From: Omphiscola glabra
Taxonomy: Eukaryota; Mollusca; Gastropoda; Lymnaeidae
DNA: 64,000 nt
Direction of reading: 5' to 3'
NCBI GenBank assembly: GCA_964017045.1
Contig: OZ024810.1
Coordinates: 1,212,111-1,276,110 of the forward strand
The position numbers and the translations under genes are program-made. Shown piece after piece: positions 1 to 11,437 of this stretch (positions are counted from its first letter, which is position 1; the number at the start of each line of letters is the position of its first letter). The notes under the pieces are model-generated. The model made no database searches, was not told the DNA's origin, and was given only the letters and a program-made list of their open reading frames with translations.

Positions 1-840
1 CTTGATTCCAAGATGGCGGATTTGAATCTGTGTTGTTTATGCTTACGATGACAGAAAATTCCATTGAATTGCTGCCACTTTCGAAACAAACGCGAGATTA
101 TCAGTCTAAAGTGCATTTAACACATTCAACACGCTTAAAACGTTTAACATATTTAACACTAGTGGTTTCAAACGATAACATCAAACAAAGATCAATACAT
201 GAGCTTGCTTGCATATTGTTCAGAAGTTTTTAAAAAAATATATTATTGGTGTGTGTGGGGTTGGTGTTGTGTCTGCATATTACCCCCCCCCCCCCCTTTT
301 TTTTTCTTATCCCGGGTTGTTAATAATAATGCTTCGCCTTAAAACTAAGATGTCTAGCCTAGTCTTGTGTACTCTCACCAAATAATTTGTCGAGATCAGC
401 CAGTCGGTGTTACCTGATATGCCCTAGCCATTAGCAGTAGCAAAACAAAATAAAAACCGACGTGGTAAAATGTCTACCGCCACCCAATAACAATATCTAC
501 CTGCGTCTAGGGAAAGTTAGGGGCTACTCACAGGGTGGGGGGTGGGGGCAGGAGGGTAGATAAAGGTGATAAGGTATTTTACGGCCAGGGGTAATTGGAG
601 GATTGACCCAAATGATAAAAGGTATGGAGTAAGGGATGCTGGGATGAGACGTAGGTAAGACATGGGTAGGTGGTACGCAGGTAATGGGGGAATGACACAG
701 GTAATAGGTAAAGGTGAGTAGAAGGGGTGGTTGAAAATAAAGGTGAGTAAACATGTAAATTGGTGATACAGTGTATGTGTTTAGTCGATACTCGAAAATA
801 GGTGATCTCTGAATTAGAGAAAAAAATGGTAATCGGTGCA
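1..840. other. Non-repetitive flank, no gene seen
   Basis: Single-copy AT-rich sequence with no open frame that resembles a known protein. An AAGATGGCGG motif (YY1-like) lies at about 11-20 and a 14-base C run at 283-296. From about 540 to 840 the plus strand is G/A-rich and the minus strand gives low-complexity H/S/P-rich frames that I regard as spurious. Confidence 0.5.
283..296 (+). repeat. Poly-C tract, 14 bases
   Basis: Uninterrupted C14 followed by a T run, one of several long C/G homopolymers in the window. Confidence 0.9.
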
Positions 841-1142
841 GTGTAAATGTGAGTTATAGACACAGGTAAATGTGAGTGTATAGACACAGGTAAATGTGAG
901 TGTATAGACACAAGTACATGTGAGTGTATAGACACAGGTAAATGTGTGTGTAGACACAGGTATATGTGAGTTTATAGACAAAAGTAAATGTGTGTGCAGA
1001 CACAGGTAAATGTGAGTGTGTAGTCACAGGTAATTGTGAGTGTGTAGACACAGGTAAATGTGAGTGTGTAGACACAGGTAAATGTCTGCATTGACACAGC
1101 TAAATATGTGCGTAGACATCGCTAATTGTGTGCGTAGACACA
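841..1142 (+). repeat. Minisatellite, ~22-24 bp unit, ~12 copies
   Basis: Imperfect head-to-tail copies of a unit built on GACACAGGTAAATGTGAG. Copies degrade toward the right end (AGACATCGCTAATTGTGTGCG). The minus-strand frames reading H/S/T/L/Y-rich peptides come only from this periodicity. Confidence 0.85.
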
Positions 1143-1445
1143 TAGTCATTAATTTAACATAGACATAGTTAAAAATAGACATACGTTAAAAAATGACATT
1201 AGTTTTAAAAAATGCGGTAGTAAACATTAGAGATTAGTTAACCTTAGACTTCAGTAAAACAGACACGTAATCTAAATATAGACCTATAAACGGTAAGAAT
1301 AGAAATACATAAACATACATATTAGTTTAAAACAGACAAGTTAACGTAGACATACATTAAACATAGTCATAAGTTTAATATTGACGGTTGTAAAACTTAG
1401 ACATTGTGTTAACTTATAGACACAACTTAACATAGACATAATTTA
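1143..1445 (+). repeat. Decayed AT-rich tandem region
   Basis: Loose copies, about 20 bp apart, of a TAAACATAGACATA-like motif (TAGACATACGTTA, TAACATAGACATAA and so on). It may be the decayed right edge of the preceding array, which shares TAGACA. Too diverged to count copies. Confidence 0.4.
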
Positions 1446-1484
1446 AGCACTCAGAAAATTTGAGTTGGACATTGAGAGAAGTTA

Positions 1485-1600
1485 AATGTCCGTTCAAATA
1501 ACTTTTGTATTGGCATACACGTCGTAAGGTAACAGCGCCCCTAATGTCCGTTCAAATAACTTTTGTATTGGCAAACACGTCGTAAGGTAACAGCGCCCCT
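1485..1600 (+). repeat. Direct repeat, 2 x 58 bp
   Basis: Two adjacent copies (1485-1542 and 1543-1600) beginning AATGTCCGTTCAAATAAC and ending GTAACAGCGCCCCT. The only difference I see is GGCATACA versus GGCAAACA, so the duplication is recent. Confidence 0.9.
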
Positions 1601-2165
1601 CGTCACTATGGCGCACACGCCCCCCCCCCAACACAACATGTCTTTCAGTATACCGTGGCCTGGTGCTTAGGCGCCGCGGACCATCTCTGTTAAGTTATTA
1701 GATCACAATATTGTTTCCGCAAACCAGGGATGTACCTGGTGAACCAGTGACGCAACCGGCTCGGGGTTAATGGGTGCAGCGGCAGTTAAAAAACAACAGC
1801 TAGAAAATAAACTAGGTCAGCTATTTAAAAACAAAACAACTAAAGACAACAATGACTACGTCAGTTGTGGCGTAGGGCGGCTATAACCAGATCATCTACT
1901 TGCTCGCCCCGATGTAACTGATCAACGTAAAAGACAGCCGAACGTATAGAACTAAAGTCGAAAGGGACCCTTTTTTTTTTCAAACTGAAATCCAGGAATT
2001 GTGGTTTTGGCGCCATTGGTGTCCAAAGAACGAACAACTCTTATTTCTGGTTACACGGCGAACTCTTCTGTCTCTCAGTCGATATCTTTTGTAAAACATA
2101 AAACTTATAATATTATCGTGATTTAATTTTTGACAAATATTTATTTTATTTAGTTGTTTTATTTA
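1601..2165. other. Unique interval, no gene seen
   Basis: Contains a run of C at about 1620 and moderately GC-rich single-copy sequence around 1650-1790. No coding frame, RNA gene or transposon end could be recognised. Confidence 0.4.
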
Positions 2166-2310
2166 GCCTGGTTATCAATTTAGCCATGCCTGGTTATCAA
2201 TTTAGCCATGCCTGGTTATCAATTTAGCCATGCCTGGTTATCAATTTAGCCATGCCTGGTTATCAATTTAGCCATGCCTAGTTATCAATTTAGCAATCCC
2301 TGGTTATCAG
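2166..2310 (+). repeat. Minisatellite, 22 bp unit, ~6.6 copies
   Basis: The unit is GCCTGGTTATCAATTTAGCC plus AT. The first copies are nearly identical and the last two carry substitutions (CTAGTTATC, AGCAATCCC). Confidence 0.92.
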
Positions 2311-2395
2311 ATGATTTCGATCATTTTGTTCAATATTTTAATGTTTAATTTTGAGGTCTTAAACTGTAGTGGTTAAAATTAACGACTAACCAGAA

Positions 2396-2413
2396 CCCCC
2401 CCCCCCCCCCCCC
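2396..2413 (+). repeat. Poly-C tract, 18 bases
   Basis: C18, the longest homopolymer seen in the window. Confidence 0.9.
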
Positions 2414-2592
2414 GGGCCAAAACAAACCAATTATGCAGTCACCTTATATAAGACAACTTTACAAAAAGGAAATTATAAAAAAAATAAGGCAATAGAACAG
2501 AATAACATATATGGAGGATGGTGTCTAACTGTCACTTAAAATGCATCATCCCCGCTCTACATCCACCCCTCCCTTTCTACAAAACAGTATCA

Positions 2593-3144
2593 TCCTGAAA
2601 TTATGTCTTTATATATCTCCCGTAATTATGTCTTTATATATCTCCCGTAATTATGTCTTTATATATCTCCTGTAATTATGTCTTTATATATCTCCTGTAA
2701 TTTTGTCTTTATATATCTCCTGTAATTATGTCTATATATCTCCTGTAATTATGTCTTTATATATATCCTGTAATTATGTCTTTATATATCTCCTGTAATT
2801 ATGTCTTTATATATCTCCTGTAACTATGTCTTTCTACATCTCCTGTAATTATGTCTTTATATATCTCCTGCAATTATGTCTTTATATATCTCCTGTAATT
2901 ATGTCTTTCTACATCTCCTGTAATTATGTCTTTATATATCTCCTGCAATTATGTCTTTATATATCTCCTGTAATTATGTCTTTCTACATCTCCTGTAATT
3001 ATGTCTTTATATATCTCCTGCAATTATGTCTTTATATATCTCCTGTAATTATGTCTTTCTACATCTCCTGTAATTATGTCTTTATATATCTCCTGCAATT
3101 ATGTCTTTATATATCTCCTGTAATTATGTCTTTATAAACTCCTG
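2593..3144 (+). repeat. Minisatellite, 25 bp unit, ~22 copies, with 75-bp trimer
   Basis: The basic unit is TAATTATGTCTTTATATATC plus TCCTG. From 2831 a trimeric higher-order unit of 75 bp appears, marked by the variant TTTCTACATC at 2831, 2906, 2981 and 3056. That gives four near-identical trimers to about 3130. The open frame across it (ISCNYVFIYLLQLCLYISPV pattern) follows from 75 being divisible by three. Confidence 0.93.
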
Positions 3145-3259
3145 ATTTCATTACTTATTTATATGAATAACTTTTTCGAAAACTTAAACTATGTTTTGAT
3201 GCTAACCACCACCACCACCAACCCCTTTTGAACAAACTTGAAACTACGTTCTTTAGAGC

Positions 3260-3517
3260 AGAAACAACTCTGTCACGAACCCAGGGAGAAACAGGTCTGC
3301 ATAGAAACAACTCTGTCACCAACCTAGGGGTAAACAGGTCTGCATAGAAACAACTCTGTCACCAACCTATGGGTAAACAGGTCTGCATAGAAACAACTCT
3401 GTCACCAACCTAGGGGTAAACAGGTCTGCATAGAAACAACTCTGTCACCAACCTAGGGGTAAACAGGTCTGCATAGAAACAACTCTGTCACCAACCTAGG
3501 GGTAAACAGGTCTGCAT
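3260..3517 (+). repeat. Minisatellite, 43 bp unit, 6 copies
   Basis: Six copies starting at 3260, 3303, 3346, 3389, 3432 and 3475. The unit begins AGAAACAACTCTGTCACC and ends AACAGGTCTGCAT. The first copy is the most diverged. Confidence 0.95.
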
Positions 3518-3558
3518 ACCCTGCGCATGTACGATGATAAAAAAAAAAAAACGCACTT

Positions 3559-3629
3559 CGGATAACCATCGTTTCGGATAACCATCGTTTCGGATAACCA
3601 TCGTTTCGGATAACCATCGTTTCGGATAA
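3559..3629 (+). repeat. Minisatellite, 16 bp unit, ~4.5 copies
   Basis: CGGATAACCATCGTTT repeats exactly at 3559, 3575, 3591 and 3607, with a partial copy at 3623. It follows an A-rich run. Confidence 0.92.
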
Positions 3630-3778
3630 TTGACGCTGTTCAGTGAGATTTAAACAACATTTCTTCAGTTCAGTGATAGTTATTTATAAATTCACGCAAC
3701 TGGTTGCCATGACGACAGACTCGATCAACGTACATCATTTCATTCATATTTTATCATTAAAAAATAATCGTTGGTTTC

Positions 3779-5505
3779 TGTGCCCTATGATTATCTCAGC
3801 TGTGCCCTATGATTAGCACAGCTGTGCCCTATGATTAGTTCAGCTGTGCCCTATGATTAGCACAGCTGTGCCCTATGATTAGTTCAGCTGTGCCCTATGA
3901 TTAGCACAGCTGTGCCCTATGATTAGTTCAGCTGTGCCCTATGATTAGCACAGCTGTGCCCTATGATTAGCACAGCTGTGCCCTATGATTAGCACAGCTG
4001 TGCCCTATGATTAGCACAGCTGTGCCCTATGATTAGCTCAGCTGTGCCCTATGATTATCACAGCTGTGCCCTTTGATTAGCACAGCTGTGCCATGTGATT
4101 AGCACAGCTGTGCCCTATGATTAGCACAGCTGTGCCCTATGATTAGCACAGCTGTGCCCTATGATTAGCACAGCTGTGCCCTATGATTAGTTCAGCTGTG
4201 CCCTATGATTAGCACAGCTGTGCCCTATGATTAGTTCAGCTGTGCCCTATGATTAGCTCAGCTGTACCCTATGATTAGCACAGCTGTGCCCTATGATTAG
4301 CACAGCTGTGCCCTATGATTAGCACAGCTGTGCCCTATGATTAGCTCAGCTGTGCCCTATGATTAGCACAGCTGTGCCCTATGATTAGCACAGCTGTGCC
4401 CTGTGATTAGCACAGCTGTGCCCTATGATTAGCACAGCTGTGCCCTATGATTAGCACAGCTGTGCCCTATGATTAGCACAGCTGTGCCCTATGATTAGTT
4501 CAGCTGTGCCCTATGATTAGCACAGCTGTGCCCTATGATTAGCACAGCTGTGCCCTATGATTAGTTCAGCTGTGCCCTATGATTAGCACAGCTGTGCCCT
4601 ATGATTAGCACAGCTGTGCCCTATGATTATCTCAGCTGTGCCCTATGATTAGCTCAGCTGTGCCCTTTGATTAGTTCAGCTGTGCCCTATGATTAGCTCA
4701 GCTGTGCCCTTTGATTAGTTCAGCTGTGCCCTATGATTAGCACAGCTGTGCCCTATGATTAGCTCAGCTGTGCCCTATGATTTGCTCAGCTGTGCCCTAT
4801 GATTAGCTCAGCTGTGCCCTATGATTAGCTCAGCTGTGCCCTTTGATTAGTTCAGCTGTGCCCTATGATTAGCTCAGCTGTGCCCTTTGATTAGTTCAGC
4901 TGTGCCCTATGATTAGCACAGCTGTGCCCTATGATTACCTCAGCTGTGCCCTATGATTAGCTCAGCTGTGCCCTTTGATTAGTTCAGCTGTGCCCTATGA
5001 TTAGCTCAGCTGTGCCCTTTGATTAGTTCAGCTGTGCCCTATGATTAGCACAGCTGTGCCCTATGATTATATTAGCTGTGCCCTATGATTATATCAGCTG
5101 TGCCCTTTGATTAGTTCAGCTGTGCCCTATGATTAGCACAGCTGTGCCCTATGATTATATCAGCTGTGCCCTATGATTATATCAGCTGTGCCCTTTGATT
5201 AGTTCAGCTGTGCCCTATGATTAGCACAGCTGTGCCCTATGATTAGCACAGCTGTGCCCTATGATTAGCTCAGCTGTGCATAATGATTAGCTCAGCTGTG
5301 CCCTATGATTAGCACATCTGTGCCCTATGATTAGCTCAGCTTTGTCCCATGATTAGCTCAGCTGTGCCCTATGATTAGCTCAGCTGTGCCCTATGATTAT
5401 CTCAGCTGTGCCCCATGATTAGCTCAGCTGTGCCATATGATTAGCTCAGCTGTGCCCTATGATAAGTTATGCTGTGTCCTATGATAAGTTTTGCTGTGCC
5501 CCATA
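3779..5505 (+). repeat. Large minisatellite, 22 bp unit, ~78 copies, palindromic core
   Basis: The unit is TGTGCCCTATGATTAGCACA plus GC, over 1.7 kb. Variation concentrates at the dinucleotide after TTAG (CA, TT, CT) and at CTATG/CTTTG. The commonest form contains the perfect 10-bp palindrome CACAGCTGTG, whose centre CAGCTG is an E-box. Local alternations such as the CT form then the TTTG/TT form suggest short higher-order units around 4640-5120. No coding frame. Confidence 0.97.
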
Positions 5506-5765
5506 CTTCTAAAGATGTTCTTTATATCATAAAGTTTTTGCCAGTCTAACAATGGCCGATTTTTTTTTAAAACTCTAAAATAGAAATAATATGACCGGTA
5601 TCTAATTGTAACTCGTCACTTAAATAATCAACAACACACCTACAAGGGCTGATTTACAATTTCAACTCTATAATAGAAACACGATGGCTTCTATTCAGTT
5701 TAAAAACTATGAAAGCAGAGTAGCCAGTTCTCAGAAAGTCAAAGCCACTATAACAAGAGTTTTAA

Positions 5766-5807
5766 TAGATGAATAGATGAATAGATGTATAGATGAATAG
5801 ATGAATA
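5766..5807 (+). repeat. Microsatellite, 8 bp unit (AGATGAAT), ~5 copies
   Basis: AGATGAAT repeats about five times, with one AGATGTAT variant. Confidence 0.85.
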
Positions 5808-6107
5808 TAACGTAATGCATAAACTATTTATATTTAAAACGTAATAATTCTCCTCTTTGTAATAGTTCTGTTATGTGGGGTAGTTGGGGTGAATGGGGTG
5901 CCACTTACTCTATCAAGTTCATGTTCCCCTGGTGATGACGTGATGACACGTGCAGCTTTGACAGACAGTGCCCAGGGGCTTACCTCGTAATAACGACTCA
6001 GAAACAATCGCGCAGGTGTATGTTATATAATAGATTATCAATTTCAGGGAGTGCTCTTGAGGGAATAACGCTCTTGCCCCCCCCCCCTTTCAAAGTACCA
6101 TGAAATC

Positions 6108-6286
6108 AAGGGATGCCAACCTTTTTTGTGTGTGAGGAGCCATATTTAAAAAAAAAAATCATTGACTTTTACACCTGGCAAGAAAAGATGTCAGAAGCCT
6201 CAATTAATTAAGGATGAGTTTAAAACAAAGCCGCACGCAAGCCTTGAAATAACCGCGTGTTGCCGACCACTGCCCTAAACATTCCT
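6108..6286. mobile_element. Possible hAT-type MITE remnant
   Basis: The left edge CAAGGGATGCCAACCTTTTT and the right edge GTTGCCGACCACTG look like diverged inverted ends of the CAGGGGTCGGCAACC type seen in many animal hAT elements, with GAGCCATA and AGCCGCACG words inside. The ends match only partly and I see no 8-bp target duplication, so this is a weak call. Confidence 0.28.
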
Positions 6287-7289
6287 CAGTCTTCGCTTTG
6301 TTTATACACAACATTCGCGTCAAGAGCTAAGTTTGTTTGACATTTTAATTTTTTTTCTTGTTTTCATTTGCTCGACAGAGAAGACCTTTTGCCGATACAT
6401 TCGCTGTTTGGGGTAGCTTATTTTTTTTCTTCGATCATCTCCTTGCCGCATATCCTTCACCTTGTTAAATTTACCACGTGGGAAAAACACACACATCATT
6501 TAAAAAATATTTATGATCACTTAATAAAGAGGTTTGAAAATCATCTGTCGTTATCTCATTATCCGACCACATGACGCAAGAACTAACTCATTTTCAACCA
6601 AGTTGACCTTTATTTACTCGATGTGTGTTTCCTGATTTGCCAAATTGCCCCTCTCCTCGACCTTCAATAATCTGAACACTATATGTCTATAACACGTTAG
6701 CACCAGCCCTCGCTACACACTCGACCGAGATAGAAGAAATGCTTAGGAAATTCCAGCAGTAAATGTCTATTCGCACGTCGACCATTTAAAAAGAAAAACG
6801 ATAACAATTTCCCTAAATGTATTTTTAGTTTAACGGCAACTGACGTAATGGGACCCTAAAATTATACAAGCTGCGCTGAAAAGGTAGGAGTAAATTTATG
6901 TCGTTGTTCCTAACACCCCAACCGCCACTCCCACATCCGGCCCACTCACCCGGTCCCACGTGCCGGGACAAAGCTGTAAACGTAGGAATGGAAGTCGTTA
7001 ATCTAAATACATTTTTTGAACAGCAATTACCGGTCATAGGTCAACAATGATGAAATGAGCCGAATGCATGGTACAATTATGTAAGAAGAAACATCACATA
7101 TGTTTATCATAGTTTATGTTGCCAGGAGCAGCCATAACAAATCCTTTGGCGTAAGGAGTAAGACGTAAGGAGTAGTAAAAAGAAAAGTATTTAAAAAAAA
7201 AAACGTTTGTTTCTCGTGAAACGTGAAAGATTAAAAAAAAATACTTAAGCAATTTAGAACAAGTATGCAGATTTGATTTTCATCTAGGA

Positions 7290-7305
7290 CCCCCCCCCCC
7301 CCCCC
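7290..7305 (+). repeat. Poly-C tract, 16 bases
   Basis: C16 followed by AAAATAATC. Confidence 0.9.
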
Positions 7306-7978
7306 AAAATAATCGTGCCCCAGCAATCCGTCTATAGTCTATGGTGACACAGCGATAGGATGGCCATCGACCCCCGCCCCCCAAGGTGCCCTAACGATCC
7401 TCTAAGGGTGCCCAAACGATCCCATCTCTTAGGGTGCCACAACAATGTCCACAAGTTTGCCTAAAAGATCTACCCAATGGCGCCCAAACTATCCTCCAAG
7501 TGATCTGTCATCTGATCGTATAATACATGTTCCCATCTCTAAAGGAATACAATAGAAGCTTCTCGCTCAATGCTCGGACATCACCTATTAAACGAATAGC
7601 GCGTGTTCAAAGACGGTCTAGACACTACGTCACTGATACGTAAAATCAGGTCACCAATACGTCACAGTAGTCAAGAACGTTCATCAACCAAACTAACACC
7701 CAAGACGCACCGAGCACAATAAAACACAGCATTTGGTGCGCATTAGTTACAAGTCCACGTCCTTGCTGGAAACAATCTCACCAAAACAACGCACGTCTTT
7801 CACGTCAGCTAAAAGAAATGAAGGTGTTAGTAATTTTTAAAAGAATTGTAATAAGGTAAATGCAAAGAGATTGCGCCATGACGTCATGCAATATCTTTGC
7901 ATTGCGCTGTTGCAAAACAAAACTTAGTTACACTATTTCAAGGGGCATCTGTTGACATCGTAGCCGTAGTTATAAACA

Positions 7979-8260
7979 TGTAACCTAAAGAACCTGCGGT
8001 CCTCAACTCAGTCTTTACTGAAAATTCCCAGTGTGGATCAACACAGAAAAAAGTCGTACGGAGTGCGCTCTTTTGAAGCGGTAGCGCAAAAGTTATGGAG
8101 TATTTTACCTCCATCTTTGAGGAGTACTGACAAGGACAAAATTATTTAGGAACAATTTAAAGACTTATTTGTTTAATAGATTTGATGACACCTGAGCGCA
8201 GTGAGCATGCTAAAGTAGCATGGATACCAGCGCTATAGAAGTATCCAATCAATCAATCTA
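7979..8260 (+). mobile_element. 5'-truncated LINE, L2/CR1-like C-terminus plus 3' UTR
   Basis: Reading the plus strand from 7979 gives LRSSTQSLLKIP, then SYGVRSF and RSFEAVAQKLWSILPPSLRS, before an in-frame TAG at 8147-8149. This is the typical extreme C-terminus of L2/CR1-type reverse transcriptase ORFs (consensus RSSxxLLxVP...YGxRSFxxxAPKLWNSLP), with the conserved APKLWNSLP changed to AQKLWSILP. About 100 bp of 3' UTR follows, with a GCATGCT...TAGCATG stem and AGCGCTATA, ending in an (AATC)n tail at 8246-8258. Upstream the frame breaks at once, so only the last ~55 codons remain. The family assignment rests on motif recognition, not on a search. Confidence 0.7.
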
Positions 8261-8534
8261 GAGTAATGACGCCCTTTCCCAAAAATAAAATAGGAATCAC
8301 GTCTGTGGTGCGCCCCTGACTGGTGTTTTTGGCAAAAGGAATGATTTTTTTTTTGTTCTGACCTCCTGGTTCATTTTGCGCAATTTTTAATTGGCGCCAA
8401 TACCAAGTGCCCTGTCTTTCGGCACTCTTCTGATTGTCTGCTTTTCTGTGATACAGGTGGTAGTCGTAGGTTAGACATACACGCAAGCTGAATTGGTGGG
8501 TCTCAAAGTGGAGACAATGGCTCTCATAGCATCT
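8261..8534. other. Unique interval, no gene seen
   Basis: The minus strand has a 96-codon open frame (8253-8543) without recognisable domains. It runs into the flanking array and the LINE tail, so I do not accept it as a gene. Confidence 0.4.
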
Positions 8535-8742
8535 TATCACCATCCAGTATCAGCCATTCTCATCACCATCTAGTATCAGCCATTCTCATCACCATCCAGT
8601 ATCAGCCATTCGCATCACCATCTAGTATCAGCCATTCTCATCACCATCTAGTATCAGTCATTCTCATCACCATCCAGTATCAGCCATTCTCATCACCATC
8701 CAGTATCAGCCATTCTCATCACCACCCAGTATCAGTCATTCT
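8535..8742 (+). repeat. Minisatellite, 26 bp unit, ~8 copies
   Basis: The unit is CATCACCATCTAGTATCAGC plus CATTCT. Copies vary at CCAGTAT/CTAGTAT and CAGCC/CAGTC. Confidence 0.93.
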
Positions 8743-9397
8743 CTTTGTAGACACATGAATTTACCAACTCTTGACTCCGTAAACTTTTGACCAACAACTA
8801 ATGACCTTGATTGTAGACACTTGACCTTTAGTTGTTGAACTTGTTGACACTTGACCTTAACCCATAGACCTTGTGGACATTTGACCTCAATATATTGACG
8901 CTACGGACCCACGACCCGTAGTCTGTGACCTAACGGGCACCTCGCCCAAGCTACTGGCGATTTTAACCTAAAGATAACCCAACCACCTCTTTTCCAAATC
9001 ATGAGACCAACTGACCCCAACACATCTGATAGCACTCCAGGTGTGCCTTTACTAAATAGAAATTCAATACGCCCCCCCCCCCCTCTTTTCCAAGTGAAGC
9101 CTCGTACCACTGAAGTTGGGTTACAGAGTTAAAATTTAAAAAAAGAAGATGATAACATTAAGAAAGAATGACTTTTAAAACGTAATGCCAACAGCGGGAG
9201 AGTAAAGTAAAAAACTAATAGACTCTACCTTGATTATAAGACTCCACCTTGATGACGTTGACAAGTCGGTGAGTATACTCGTTAAAACGTCAGCTGAGAC
9301 GAAGACCAGAGATCGGTAAAGTTAGTTAAGTCATAGTCAAGACAGTCAAAGTCCGAGAAATAATGGACCTTGCCAGGGCCGGTCGTGCCACACAGTA
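8743..9397. other. Mostly unique, weakly repetitive TTGACC-rich segment
   Basis: Between about 8765 and 8900 the motif TTGACCTT...TAGACACTTGACC recurs loosely every 25-35 bases, probably an old decayed array. A C12 run lies at 9072-9083. No gene seen. Confidence 0.4.
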
Positions 9398-9459
9398 CTA
9401 TAGTGTAGTGTAGTGTTATAGTGTAGTGTAGTACAGTGTAATGTTGTATAGTGTAGTGG
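9398..9459 (+). repeat. Low-complexity TAGTGTAG tract
   Basis: Short imperfect repeats of TAGTGTAGTG and TATAGTGTAGTG, 5-6 units. Confidence 0.75.
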
Positions 9460-9489
9460 TACTCAACTTCCCTCAGAGATATGTCGTAA

Positions 9490-9810
9490 GACCTGAGACA
9501 GCCTACGGGTGGTTTGAGACAGCCTCCGTGTGGTTTGAGACAGCCTCAGTGTGGTTTGAGACAGCCTCCGGGTGGTTTGAGACAGCCTCCGGGTGGTTTG
9601 AGACAGCCTCCGTGTGGTTTGAGACAGCCTCCGGGTGGTTTGAGACAGCCTCCGGGTGGTTTGAGACAGCCTCCGGGTGGTTTGAGACAGCCTCCGTGTG
9701 GTTTGAGACAGCCTCCGTGTGGTTTGAGACAGCCTCCGTGTGGTTTGAGACAGCCTCCGGGTGGTTTGAGACAGCCTCCGTGTGGTTTGAGACAGCCTCC
9801 GGGTGGTTGA
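9490..9810 (+). repeat. Minisatellite, 21 bp unit, ~15 copies
   Basis: The unit is GTTTGAGACAGCCTCCGGGT plus G, with a G/T alternative (CCGGGTG or CCGTGTG). Three frames stay open on both strands (for example WFETASG and LRQPPCG repeats), as expected for a stop-free 21-mer. Confidence 0.96.
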
Positions 9811-10605
9811 AGCCGTCACGTAAACTAAATATGCTGAAGTGGTTTTAGGAAGAAAGAAAAGCCCCTAAAGAACACACCAAATAGATTCTACACAAAATAA
9901 CGCTTCGTATTACATAAGCTAACAATAACATTAACCCATCATTGAAATCTACCCATTTCTTTCCCTTCTCTAAAAGTACAAATACATATATATATATATA
10001 AAGTTGTCAATGTCTTCGCCAGATGTTTTAGAATTGCAATTCGAAGTCACACCAGTAGCAAACGTTGAGATTCACAAACGCATTTAATGCCCGGACGTTT
10101 GACCCGATTCTTAAATTTGGCAGCAGAACTCTTAGAGCAGCAGTCTCAACATGTGAGCATTAGGTAGCTTGAAAACCACTGTCTTGGAGTGACGCACCTA
10201 TGCGGAAAAACATGAAAAACTGCTCAAATCAAATCTTTGATACATTGCTCACCAACTTTGTGTTATTAATTTATAGCTTGAACACATTTGAACGATAATT
10301 TCAACTTTAGTTATTGTTAAAGTTGGTTTAAGACTCTGGCGGTCTTTTTATCAAGACATGTCATGAGATTCATGAGAATTTTGAATTCATGACCATTATT
10401 TTCCTGTTGATCGGAAAAAAGTGTGTCCAGCAAGGTGTGTCCAGAAAAGTGTTATTTCGGTGTGTGTTTTTAACTTTTATCATCTGATCAATGTTGTATC
10501 ATATTATCTTGCAATTTTATTATTAATTTAACGTTTTTGGGACCGAGGCTTTTAACTTTAAAAAAATAATTCTGCTGCAACAAATGTTGAAAAAATTTAT
10601 TTGGC
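9811..10605. other. Unique AT-rich interval, no gene seen
   Basis: Contains a short (TA)n at about 9984-10000. No open frame of note and no transposon end recognised. Confidence 0.4.
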
Positions 10606-11437
10606 AATTTGTATACTGAGTTTAGCACTTTTTTGTATACTGAGTTTAGCACCTTTTTGTATACCGATTTTTTGCGCTTTTTGTATACCGATTTTTTGCG
10701 CTTTTTGTATACTGAGTTTAGCACTTTTTGTATACTGAGTTTAGCACTTTTTGTATACTGAGTTTAGCACTTTTTGTATACTGAGTTTAGCACTTTTTGT
10801 ATACTGGGTTTAGCACTTTTTGTATACTGAGTTTAGCACTTTTTGTATACTGAGCTTAGCACTTTTTGTATACTGAGCTTAGCACTTTTTGTATACTGAG
10901 CTTAGCACTTTTTGTATACTGAGTTTAGCACTTTTTGTATACTGAGTTTAGCACTTTTTGTATACTGAGCTTAGCACTTTTTGTATACTGAGTTTAGCAC
11001 TTTTTGTATACTGAGTTTAGCACTTTTTGTATACTGAGTTTAGCACTTTTTGTATACTGAGCTTAGCACTTTTTGTATACTGAGCTTAGCACTTTTTGTA
11101 TACTGAGTTTAGCACTTTTTGTATACTGAGCTTAGCACTTTTTGTATACTGAGCTTAGCACTTTTTGTATACTGAGTTTAGCACTTTTTGTATACTGAGT
11201 TTAGCACTTTTTGTATACTGAGCTTAGCACTTTTTGTATACTGAGTTTAGCACTTTTTGTATACTGAGTTTAGCACTTTTTGTATACTGAGCTTAGCACT
11301 TTTTGTATACTGAGCTTAGCACTTTTTGTATACTGAGCTTAGCACTTTTTGTATACTGAGCTTAGCACTTTTTGTATACTGAGCTTAGCACTTTTTGTAT
11401 ACTGAGCTTAGCACTTTTTGTATACTGAGTTAGCGCT
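10606..11437 (+). repeat. Minisatellite, 23 bp unit, ~36 copies
   Basis: The unit is GTATACTGAGTTTAGCACTT plus TTT. The main variable site is GAGTTTAG versus GAGCTTAG, which forms runs of each type. The first units (to about 10700) are more diverged (ACCGATTTTTTGCGC). The unit contains the palindrome GTATAC. Confidence 0.96.

Larger units (their letters stand above)
5506..7978. other. Mostly unique AT-rich interval, no gene seen
   Basis: No convincing exon, tRNA or complete transposon. It holds a small 8-bp array (5766-5807), a possible hAT remnant (6108-6286), C runs at 6077-6087 and 7290-7305, and a weakly repetitive stretch at about 7315-7500 with scattered GGGTGCCCAAACGATC-like words. 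Short ORFs here (68-70 codons) have no recognisable homology. Confidence 0.45.

Noticed and set aside
5880..6010. Possible exon on the minus strand with AG/GTAAGC donor-like words
   Set aside because: The donor-like sites occur by chance often enough, and the frame between them shows no recognisable protein.
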